The notes under the pieces were generated by a model. It saw only the letters and a program-made list of their open reading frames with translations, was not told where the DNA came from and did no database searches. Below, in pieces: positions 12,100 to 22,934 of a stretch of DNA of 64,000 nucleotides. The position numbers were made by a program, and so were the translations under genes. This DNA comes from Membranipora membranacea (lineage: Eukaryota; Bryozoa; Gymnolaemata; Cheilostomatida; Membraniporidae). Each line of letters opens with the position of its first letter. Within the stretch, counting starts at the first letter, position 1. The stretch is taken from the NCBI GenBank assembly GCA_914767715.1, contig OU612072.1:2110001-2174000 (forward strand). Reading direction: 5' to 3'.

Positions 12100-13020
12100 A
12101 TTCTAACCACCCCCCCCCCCACAACTGCCATTGTCATAAGGCTATATGCTGGGTACTGAGACAAATCTTGTGTTATCCTTAGCCAATAAACTGATCTATC
12201 TTTATTACATGTATACATTATATCGGCTCTCCCAGCTACCCGTTATCATTGTCCAAGAATGTCTTTTTAAGGAAATTGCACAATTATAATTGGCTCAACT
12301 TCAATATGGTCACCGATCAGTTTCACATGGTTGAGTTGTTCAAAACAAACAGGTACACCAGGAAACATTCATCATTGGTCAATGACTCAGCATTCCCTGA
12401 GTAACTGGACAGTCAGTAATGGGTATGTAAGTGGTCCAATCTAGATACTGAAAGTCATTCAGTGAAGTAATTCCATCACAGCAACAGGGCTCACTTCTTG
12501 AGATCTACCAGAAGTATATCATGAATTCCATGTGAATATTATAAGCATTATCAGTTTGTTATCAATTTGGTATTTACGAGGGAGAGGGGGGAATTCACTT
12601 ATTTGGCTTACATCCTATGAAAAATCGCTCAAAAAGTAAATTTGGTTTAATTTATGATAACTAAATAATCTCAATTGTTGTGAGCGAGCTGTCATCACAA
12701 GCTTATTGCATTTGCATTGAGACACTCAAGACGACCTCAGTTTAACAGATATTGTGATGTTATATTTATAGTAAGAACTGGCAGTAGTCTTTAGTTTCAG
12801 TGTGTTCAAAATGGTCTATGTTTATGATCTATATCGCTGTTCTATACCTTGGATAAATTTAAATTGCATGGCACAGAGTTTTGACTCTGATTTCCAAATT
12901 ATTTGATCTCATTTGTTACACAGTGTATTTCCGGACAATTATTTTCCATATTGGTGATGCTATTGTTATTCATTATCCTTTTATTCTATTGATATTTGTC
13001 TCGCTTGGTCGTTCTTTCCC
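12100..13020. other. Intergenic, no gene seen
   Basis: Holds a poly-C run at about 12109-12121 and otherwise featureless AT-rich sequence leading into the relic peptide gene. Confidence 0.5.
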
Positions 13021-13101
13021 CGATGTAACAGAGGGTATCAACTTTGATTCAATTTGACATGTTCAAACAATCGAGGCAGTTTTTCATAGCTACAGCCTCA
13101 C

Positions 13102-13364
13102 ATGAATATATACGCCTTGTCTTTAATATTTCGTAGCTTTGCAGTCAGCTTAGTTGTGTTGGTTCTGACCCTAGGACTATCCCAAGGTAAGAGAAGTTTC
13201 CTTCTATAATTCAATTTGAATTGCCATTTGAAATGAGTTAAATAAAAAGTCTTAATTATACCAGCTGTGCTTTATGAATGTTGCGGTTTTACCTTACAGT
13301 TACAGGTAGGGTTCATATGGGATGTGAGAATAATTGCCCTGCTGGACAGATAGAAGCTCCATGA
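13102..13364 (+). pseudogene. Decayed paralogue of the cysteine-rich peptide gene
   Basis: Exons 13102-13186 and 13300-13364 would give about 49 residues: a signal peptide closely like that of the gene at 4142-4938 (VLVLTLGLS here, VLILTLGFP there), then a short tail with two cysteines and a stop. One base shift after the stop restores MMGC-DHY, matching MMGC-YSY of the intact gene, so the second exon looks frameshifted. The 5' leader is also homologous but the TATA motif is altered. The first intron is missing: the signal-peptide frame runs through where the relative has a 402-base intron. A short functional product cannot be excluded. Confidence 0.55.
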
Positions 13365-13464
13365 TGATGATGGGCTGTGATCATTATGTAAGACTTTATG
13401 GTTGTCCTGGAGACCTAAATGGATGAGCCAGAAGAAAGCCTTCATTTGGTTCATTTTACTGTTG

Positions 13465-14795
13465 TCCACCACATAGTGACTAAGATAACTTATTTTTGTT
13501 AAGTAATGAATCTACTTTGATTCTGTTCTTCGGCTTTGGATAATAAGCTTGCTACTGGTGATCAAATATGATACAGTAGACCATTCATGCACACATTTAT
13601 TTGATCACTTCGAAATCAGTTTAGTAAAGGAAAACAATGAATGCAGCCTCTTTGTTCTGGTCTCAAATGGCCTGTTTATCTCATGCAAAGTAATATATAG
13701 AAGATATCTGGGTCCCTGTATTCTGCCCTAAGCTTGCATAATTTAGTAACCAAACAGGATATTTTTAGAATATCGATGACCATTAATATCTGATCTAAAG
13801 ATGTTTTGAGCCTATCCTGTAAAATCACAAATTTCCCAGATACAGTTTTGGATGCTCAGGGCAAAGTCTTGAATCGTGCAAAAACAAGCAAGCTTCCTAG
13901 CCACTTATTACGCTCTTTACTTGGCTGATTTGTTTCGCTCACATACATTAGCATATGATTTAAGGATAATTGGGTGGCTTTTTTTTCATGAAGCATTATC
14001 TATTAGCATCTAAAGAAGTGCAAATGGGTTTCTAATGTAATTTTGCTGCTGTTCTGTTAAATAACTTACTAAGGCCATATAACAATCCTAGTAATAGTAT
14101 TGGGACAGCAAATCATTATTATGTATGTATGTATTATTTATGAAAATAAAATCAGCAAAAGTTCCAATATGGGATAACATTATTTAACATATTTAAACCA
14201 CTAATATGTAAAATGATAAAATGAAAATAACAGCATTATGTTGTGATAGGCAAAGGCAGGCTTCTCCTTAACCCCAATAAATATTGACATTGAACGAAAA
14301 TAAATATTTTTAATATCTCATTACTAGATGGAATTGAAATCTGATTCCATAAAAGTTCATTAAAATATATAAACCTATAAAACCTATAAAATGTACCAAT
14401 GCTTGGAAATAGCTTGCCTCTTAGCCTTTGTGACCTGATATTACAAACACAAGAGTAGCCAAGCCTTTGATCAGCCAGCTTTTCTAGACAAAAATGTGAT
14501 TCCAAAAGTTAGGGAAAAAAGAAGATTCAGCGCAAGATGAGTGATTGCCAATCAATATATGATAACATGTGATATTAAACAGAAATAAGTGAGGATATAT
14601 CAGGAGCGAGAATGAGATAGAAATAATTTAAAGCCTAATAAAGGTTGACAGTCGGTCAGAGGATGAACAACAGAGCCATCCCCTCCTGGATGCCCTGGGT
14701 ATGACTGTAAGCTTATATATAGAAAAATATTATCTTTCTCTACCCGGTACAAATTGCACCTAGTTATATATTGAGCCAAGACATGTTGCTTTGGT
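13465..14795. other. Intergenic, no gene seen
   Basis: No coding region, RNA gene or clear repeat that I can support. Confidence 0.5.
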
Positions 14796-14799
14796 ACGA

Positions 14800-16337
14800 T
14801 TAGTCTACATGATAGAACTCAGATATAAGTTTAGCCAGATTCATAGCTCTCACTTGAGGAGACATGAGTATTCTGTGTAAGAGTCTCATGTCTGAAGTCG
14901 ACTGAACCTTCCAGAAGCTGAGCACCTGATCCATCGGATCTCTAAGTCTAAGTCTCCTCCAGAACTGAATAGTTTCTGTAGAGACTCCGATCAGATGACC
15001 AAAGTGTCTCCAATCCCCTCCTATAACACATAACAGCGTTATACTATACAACACTAGGGGTACTGTGTCATATTATTTGAAGGTCTACCAACAGTTATTT
15101 TTTACTGGTAAGCATAATAGCACCAAGGACAGAGTTGTTTCTGTATATCTACCTCAAGCTTGAAGTAAAATGCCATGACTTTTGTGTAGCGACATTGTTA
15201 CATAAGGTTAAAAAAGAAGGTTTGTAATGAGGTATAGTACGTTCGACTAGATACACAACATTAATTCTGGAGGTTACCAGCTAGGCTACCAGCCATAACC
15301 CAGCCGGGCTCTGATTCGATATTAGCATCTATTAACTTACTATGAGATTTCTCGATGCTGAGCTCGTCACAGATAGCTTCTCTTATCTCTGGTATTATCA
15401 TCTTTATATGAGTATCACCGGAGTACTTTCTGATTGGCTGTAATAAGGTCATTGTATGGAGGAGGAAATGTAACATAAAGTAATGTCTTGTTATTACTGC
15501 ATGCCAGTGTGACTTAGATACCTAATCTTGGCAAAGTCGAAAAAATAGGCAAAATAGTAATAATATGCAGATATTTTTTGACCATGAAGCATAGCGGCAA
15601 ATGTGCTTAGGTGCACTGGTGACATGATAACCTACCAAATATGGAAGTGACAGTTTTAAACAGTAAAACTAAACAAGATAAAATGAAAGTACGATGATAC
15701 TGGTAACAATATCTTTAAAATAGCCAATGCAACCTAGTATCACTCCTGATACATAGTTGCAGCAGGTTATCGGGAAATCCTTTTTTGGCAACAATCAGGC
15801 AATCAGCCTGATTTCTTTGCTGGAAAGCCAGATTGAAGCATGGAATCTCATTATATTTTGTAGTGATGACCGACTGTGCATTATCTATTTAGGGTCAGAT
15901 ATATAACTCTTACCCTGGGTAGAGAGACAAATCCAGTCTCCATACTTCTCAGATACTCAGCATTCAGATCAGCCTGAGGTGACTCATCTTCAATGGGAGG
16001 AAGCTGGGTCAGATTAAACAATCGACCTCGTGGCTCATCACCCTTAGGGGCGGAGCTGTACAATGACTCATCATTCTGAGGGGCTGAGCTGTACAAAGAT
16101 GGAGATCTATGAGCCTGTGACCCGCTGCCGACCCTGCTGCTGTACTGGTGTGTAGAATTATACATCTGACTCTGAGCAGGAGCGGATACAGGTCTGGTTA
16201 CCGGATCCTCTGTGTGAACGAAAAAAAATTGATAAATAAGGCTGGACATTGACCCGCTGGTGAATGGTTGATTATTAGTCTTCAACTGGAATTGTTTGGA
16301 TTTCAACAAGAATGATGTTTTGGACAATTTTAATGTT

Positions 16338-16398
<61 letters not shown>

Positions 16399-18855
16399 CT
16401 GGTTGTAGCAGACTCACCCAACAGAAGATCCTGCTTCAGTTTTTTCAGCAGGAACTTCATTTCATGGGGAGATGAGGATTTCATTGCCTCGTTTACCCCC
16501 TGCATACAAGCTAAGTTCTTCCGCATAATACACTATAAATAACATATAAAGGTCAGATTTCCTGTACCCTGTTGAATATTGACATTGTCTTAACAAACAA
16601 ATCTGACGCCAAAGTGCAAATATATATATTTATATGAATATATAAACATTTGACCGTCACAATAAATAGTTCATTTACAACATTTGCTCAACTAGATTCT
16701 ACGACATTGATCCACAATGGAAAGAAGAAGTTTTATGATAGGGGAAGAGCCATCATTTACGCAGATAGAGTGGCAATAGTTATTTATTGTAACTTACTGA
16801 AGAACCGATAAGGGAGAAGATTTCCCAAAATTTTCACTTTTAGAGCAAAGATAGGGTAACTGGTGTAAATGATGCCAAGGTAAGGCAGCTAGTTAAAAAT
16901 GGGATTCCCTCAACTCTTCTCCTCGAATCAGGCAACTTATAACTCGGGCACTCTGAATAGATCAGAGTAATCTTAGATATAATACTAACCTGGTAATTAT
17001 TATTCTGTTCAGTGACTCGGTCTTCTAATTCTTCTATTCTTTCTTCTATCTCTGATTTGTGGGATTGTCTCCCCCGTAAATCATCGATAATCGTCTGAAC
17101 CATCTCTCTGACATACCCCTCATCTACATCTGATCAATGATAAGAATAACTTATTAACTCAAGTGTGACATTCAAAATGGCTCCAAACCCAAAAATGTAA
17201 AGGCACAAAGGAATTTTTGCTCACCCTGAATATGAAGAGCCTTTCAAAATTACCAAATCTATGCAAACCACTAACCTCACACACAATCAACACAATCACA
17301 GGCCATGGACAGTTCAGGTATCGCCTGACTTAATTAAGATTAGCCGATGAGCCCTCATGTCCTGGTTGTGGTGCGAACCAGAATGACAATATTCACTATG
17401 TTCACCATTGTCCAAAATACAGTACTATGCATACCTGCACCTGTACTCTGATAATACAATCATGTTGTATTATCCCCCATTGAAGACAAGTATTTAATTT
17501 AATTTGAGGAGTCATAAAGAGAAATAAGGCCAGCAGGCAAGCAAGCAAAGCTGAATTAGTGAGTTGTGTACTCTTTGATGTTAAAGAGATAACTCCTAAT
17601 TCAAAGAAGTCAAAAAGCCAAAACTTTGCATCATTACACCAGGGAGATTGGGACATCTCTGTTTCAGACTCCCTGATAATACTGACTGATAGTGTGTGGA
17701 ATACTATAGTATGATCTGATTACCGACTAACCTATGACATCATTGAGAGGCTCAAGAGGGAACTTTTCTCTGTTTCTATGAGCGATTATCTCAGGTAGAA
17801 TGATCTGTAACTTAAGTCTCAATCTCTTCTCTTCTGTGTCAGTCAATCCTAAATCATTCCTCACTGACTTTATCTATAACATGTAATAAGGTGATGATGA
17901 ATCGACATCCTCGTAGACTTTATTTAAGATATAATATATATAAATCACTCCCAGCAGGAACCACATATGATATATGATAAAAAAGAACATACATGATTCC
18001 TCATAGACATAACGTATGATACATTATTTAAATCATTTCTCACAGAGGTTATCTATAACAAACAGCCTCAAAGAACTATCCTCACATTTTATTAGTTGAT
18101 ATTATTATAGATCTTTACTCTCAGTCAATAAAATATTTGTATTCAAGACTTGCCAGTCTCCATCACATATAATTATAAATTCAATCAATATCAATGTTAA
18201 TCAATAATTGCACACTTCCATAACAAACAATCTATCCAACCATATTTACTATTGTAAGCATATCAGAATTAAACCACTGCTGACACGCAAGTGAAAAAAA
18301 CCGATTGAGGCTATTATCTTAGTACTGTCCCCTAATGGATCAAATGAGATCAGTCCAGCAATCAACATCAGAGAACAAGATAAATGACCAAGTGAAATTT
18401 TTTTTGTTTTTTGTTTACATTGATTTCATAAACTAATTTTGACAATCAGTTTGTGCAAAATTCTGACATGATTTATATTGGAGCCATACCAAATTCAATG
18501 GGTACACATTTCTCTGAATGGCAGCGGTAGTTTAATTATCTCAGATCTGACCAAAAGGGCCCAGTGGTTTAATAGGCTGAAAAGGATATGAATAAGATCA
18601 ATTGTATACATTTACGATGTATTCAGATTGATCAATAAAGTAATCGTCGATCACTCAAAAATACTGAACAGCTACTGCAACCTAGTCAATCATTCAGCTC
18701 ATACTTTCTGACAAAAACTAACGCTTACAAAGATATTCACACACCTGATCATTGAGTTCATCTATCTGCGTCTGTTTCTTGTTGATATCCTCCTTCAGAA
18801 GGTCAAGAGGTGACGGCTTCTTAGCAGATTTACTGCGGCTCTTCGGTGCAGGCAT
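14800..18855 (-). CDS. Coiled-coil protein with C-terminal death domain (373 aa)
   Basis: Seven minus-strand exons close in frame: 18745-18855, 17732-17873, 16990-17129, 16418-16532, 15914-16209, 15341-15437 and 14800-15020. The N-terminus is basic (Lys/Ser/Pro-rich, 1-20). It is followed by a charged helical region (about 20-165) with a strong coiled coil near 105-130 (IEERIEELEDRV). A Ser/Pro/Tyr-rich linker follows, with a repeated LYSSAP motif (about 170-268). From about 276 to the end there is a death domain: GDWRHFGHLIG, a later W, and LLHRIL then LAKLI occupy the helix positions of that fold. This layout suggests a cytosolic adaptor that self-associates and recruits death-domain partners. 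I do not recognise the specific family. The ATG at 18855 is the only one giving an open first exon. Confidence 0.82.
16340..16394. repeat. CT/AG dinucleotide microsatellite
   Basis: About 27 CT units in an intron of the death-domain gene. The long artificial Leu/Ser and Arg/Glu frames across it are a repeat artefact. Confidence 0.97.
17235..17430 (+). pseudogene. LINE reverse transcriptase 3' fragment in an intron
   Basis: A plus-strand frame near 17340-17410 reads CPGCG then HYVHHCPKY, the CxxCG...HYxxxCPxY zinc-binding motif near the C-terminus of many non-LTR retrotransposon polyproteins. Flanking sequence is shared with 29490-29650. It is antisense within an intron of the death-domain gene and is too short to be functional. 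Confidence 0.6.
18269..18535. mobile_element. MITE-like element with TTAAAC ends, copy 1
   Basis: The ends are inverted: 'ttaaaccactgctg' left and 'cagcggtagtttaa' right. The right arm ('caatcagtttgtgcaaa...') is homologous to an arm of the longer palindrome at 57557-57924. It lies in the first intron of the death-domain gene. Confidence 0.5.
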
Positions 18856-18859
18856 GATT

Positions 18860-20030
18860 AACTACTTCCGTCTCTATACTAGTGAGGCCTGAGTTCCTGC
18901 AACAAATACCTAGAACATCAAATAACTTGCCCATTTGTCATAATACCACAGCCCAAATCTAAGTCCAGTTCATCGTCCTTCAGTTTTGAAATGAATACAC
19001 CAGGTTTTCTTATCTTTATTTGTTTGTCATTAAGAAGTAATAAAATATGCACAACCTTAAATACTATACAACTGCTGTAACAGCTTGCTTAGTTCAGAAT
19101 GCCCCAATCTGACAACATCAAAAGTTTGGCGAAATCATTAATAAGACGGCCATCTTATTCTTTTCCGTAACAACACAAACACTGATACTCCACTAATGAC
19201 AGACATGGTAAGATGAGATAAGGTGTCAATCTAAACTGAATCCACAAAGGAACTGATCTACTAAATCATTCTTCACTATTTAGGCTGGGGTTCTCTTGTC
19301 GCCTGCTGTGAAGAGCCAATAAGTTGATTACAAAGCCATTGCAGAATGATGAGTCTTTTACTTGGCGAAATGTGAACCAAGAGCACAGGAGTAGAATTTT
19401 TATTCAAACGGTCAACTCTCTCACTTTTATTCCCAGTGGGACTATGAAGCATTTCTAAGTAGTAGTAGTAATTATTATTACGACAGCAATGGAGAGCAAT
19501 ATCTGGGATGTAACCTTTCCTATATTGTGAAGTGTGTATTAAACCAACAAATTATCTCATACCAAATAGTTAAATTAATATGTTGGTCAGAAGGTACCAT
19601 GGTGATCTACTGTGTGAACAAAGCGGCTTTATCGTTTTCATTTTTGATTGCTGTTGATAAGTTTCACTGCGCAATGTGGACCATGACATTATCTCTGTCA
19701 ACTAGATTCAGCATTATCATCAAACTCTACCAGTTACAAGAGTGACAACATTTGCTTGTGATAGCTGAATCAAGGCCCAAGTCCTTCGCTGTTTGGAATC
19801 ATCTCTAAAAGTTGCTTGACTTATTTAATAAAAATTCTACTGCAGACTGTCAGTGTTTACAATGGCTTGTACTGAGGTGTAGGATAAGCAGTGTTTAATA
19901 GTGGCGGATAGCTTTCCAAGTCCTCAGTGCCACTGACAGCCGTAACCAAGCGTACTATTATCTAAGCATTAACAATCCACATCCATGTTAGCAAATGTGT
20001 TAGCTCTAATTGATGCGTTGGCAGAAGAAG
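18860..20030. other. Intergenic, no gene seen
   Basis: Upstream region of the death-domain gene. I see no clear TATA or other core promoter motif and no second gene. Confidence 0.5.
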
Positions 20031-20052
20031 AACCAGGGCCAGGACTATCAGG

Positions 20053-20130
20053 AAGGTATCTTTGACCTCGACCAGATGCGGGTTCATACCCACTACTCTC
20101 GGGTCTCTAAGCAGACGCTCTACCAAATTC
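20053..20130 (-). mobile_element. tRNA-derived SINE head fragment
   Basis: On the minus strand 'ggtagagcgtctgc' followed at tRNA-like spacing by 'gggtatgaacccg' resembles A- and B-box regions of a tRNA. The 5' part is missing, apparently cut by the adjoining foldback element. It is a SINE remnant rather than a tRNA gene. Confidence 0.45.
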
Positions 20131-20138
20131 ACTATCAG

Positions 20139-20463
20139 CACAGACAGCAGGTCACTGACAGTTGATTTGATGAGTTGCAACCTTGTGTGTGTGTGGTTTG
20201 TGTTTGTTGTGGTGAAGATGGGAAGCTTGCATGAACCAAGTTATCGCGGCTGCGAGTCACTTCTCTCTCATTGGTCAGAATATTAACCTCTGACCAATGA
20301 GAGTCAAGTGACTCATCTGAGCAACGTAATTGGCGGGTACAGAAGCTCCACCGCCGCGATAACTTGGTTCATGCAAGCTTCCCATCTTCACCACAACAAA
20401 CACAAACCACACACACACAAGGCTGCAACTCATCAAATCAACTGTCAGTGACCTGCTGTCTGT
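20139..20463. mobile_element. Foldback MITE with 8-bp target duplication
   Basis: Nearly perfect inverted arms of about 115 bases run inward from 'acagacagcaggtcactg' to 'ataacttggttcatg'. They face each other across a short centre that itself contains a hairpin ('cattggtcag' / 'ctgaccaatg'). Both sides are flanked by the same 8 bases, ACTATCAG (20131-20138 and 20464-20471). An 8-bp duplication is typical of hAT-type elements. It has no transposase, so it is non-autonomous. Confidence 0.8.
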
Positions 20464-20474
20464 ACTATCAGTGC

Positions 20475-22930
20475 ATGTGATCGCAGAGTCTTTAATCATT
20501 AAGGTCAGCCAAAAAACTACTGCTGGTCCAGTGGCAGACATTCTAATCACTGTACCAAGTCGACTAATGAAGGATACTATGTATGAAGTTATTTTAGGCT
20601 TAGCCGTATCAACAAAAATGATACTAGACTTAGGCAGAGTACACGCTTGCACGCACCAGTGGCCATGTTTTTGTTGTTGCATGTGATACCGATTTCAGAC
20701 AAAGTACTGCTAGCAAGATACAGACAGAGAATAGATGGCATAGGATTAATTTGTATCATAAAAATTGTTGATGATTCCAACATCATTCTACTAGCACATA
20801 ATAAACATTTATTCAGTGTGGCTGACTGTGGTCATCCCACTTAGCAGCCCAGCAAATATTGATGAAGTATGTCAAGTGTGGCAAGAATGCAAGCAATTAT
20901 GATAGATGTGGAATAAAATCACTAACCTCAGATAGCTGTTTACTCCCTGCTAAGCAACTGAGTACTTTTCATTAAAATATGTGGGTTTAAATGTAACAGC
21001 CCGTAGCAAAACTGAAATCAATAGATCTCAGGCTATACTTATTGAAATAATTTTAAGTGGGCTCACTGAGTTGACAATAACAAGTGTAGGCAACTCTTAA
21101 TATCAAAGAGGAAACAATCCTTCATTCATTCATTCAGAGAAAGCTGTTCGCCATACAAGATCACCATAATCATGAGGTTCCTATACAAAAACCAAACATT
21201 AAAATGAATAGTTATGTTTATTTATAATGCCCAATTCTCAGGTATGAATATCAAACTACTCAGGAGATTCCCAATCATACTTACTCTTGCTAAGCAACTG
21301 AGCATATTTTACAATAATAAAGAGGAGCTTTCTAGGACGTACCCATTTTTATGCACATTAGAAAAGGTTCATATGGCTATTTCTGAGGAAAAAATATTGA
21401 CTCGCTAAATGAATATTGGACATGGGCAGACAACTGCTTATACTGGAGATGCTCCCATCATCAAATTATAACGTCTTAAAATAACGAATGGATCAATGGA
21501 ATAAATCGATTCAATGAATTTATACAAACATTGCTTTACTACCAAGGGCAAACAATCCTATATAAGCTAAGAGCTCATATGAGCTAAGAACAGAAGGTTT
21601 GCTGCAGTTTTGAGTAAACTGGTCGAGCAGGTAGCTTGAGCATACTAACATAGAACATGTAACATAACTCAGTTATGAACCTCCCGGGGTTTGTTGGTAT
21701 AGACTTTAATGCCTGTCAATACGGTAAGGTAAAAAAGACAGTGCTCACAATGATACAGTATTAAAAAAGAATTGTTTGAATGAATGTTTACATTTCTAGT
21801 ATTCGAGATTGTCCTATGATTTTTAGAGTTGTGATAACTGAAGGCAGAACATGATACAGTCCATTACCCAAAATTTACCATTACAAAGCCCTTACTCACA
21901 AGTATTTGATGTACACAGTTATCAAGTATGGTTACATGGACATAAAGCTATTGCCGAGCAGAATTAGACCTGACCTCCTAAATTGTCAGCTGAAGATAAT
22001 AATGATCAAGAGTTTGCACTCAATATCGCTCAGAATCACTATTTAAGTCACACATAAATATGATGATAACAATGCGGAGAAAACTCTGTATGTATTTAAT
22101 GCTTCTCAGTTTTAATATTTAATAATAATACCCATATCACTGACGCATTGTCATCTTATAAACAAAATTAACAACAGTCAAATACTTATCAGAGTAAACC
22201 GTTATATATGCGAATCTTTGCAAAACAGTCAATGATACCATTGCAAACAGCTGACATAATAATTAGGCATAATAGCCGAACGGAATATCCGCTGACTACA
22301 TCACACCACATTGAATAAGTTATTATTATCAGTGCGTATTGAAAAAACAACATGGCCATAAGAATGGACCTGCCTCGATAATATCCAAGAAAGACCTTTG
22401 ACTGCGCTACATGGATGAAAGCTACGTTTTACTTATTCCTTTCAGCTTATATGCGAGAATACATGCTATAACTGTAGCAGCAAATGATTGAAATCAGAAG
22501 TTAGCCCTCACCTAAACTGAGGGCATAACTCCTGACCTTACCCCAAGAATGGGATTTTGTGTCAGAGACCCCGGTGGAGATGTGCCTACATCAGGAGACA
22601 CCAGGAGACAACAGCAGATGAGTTAGGCATAATTCAATGACTAACCAATGACTAGGGATAAATCAAAGCTAATAGATTATTATACTAATATAGCATCTCA
22701 TAATCAGAATAACACAAACTTAGCCTTTTATCAAAATTAATGACCTGATTGACAAAGTGAGGCAGAGAATACACAGTGTAGGAAATAAAGATATAAAAAA
22801 TACACAGCTGAGGAGGACAGGTGACTCCTGACTCAGTACAATATGTACTAAGCTTCCTTAGTACATTTGCACTGAACTCGCAGTTAGCGCTCGCTCAGGT
22901 CTGCCACTCATAATGATTCATGAGTTATTT
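20475..22930. other. Intergenic, no gene seen
   Basis: Convergent-free spacer between the MITE and the 3' end of the alpha-SNAP gene. Short frames here show no conserved motif, and I found no poly(A) signal for alpha-SNAP of the canonical AATAAA form. Confidence 0.5.
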
Positions 22931-22934
22931 ATGA

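Noticed and set aside
15881-16417. 178-codon minus-strand frame with a long Arg/Glu repeat
   Set aside because: It runs through the CT/AG microsatellite in an intron; only the part 15914-16209 is a real exon, of the death-domain gene.
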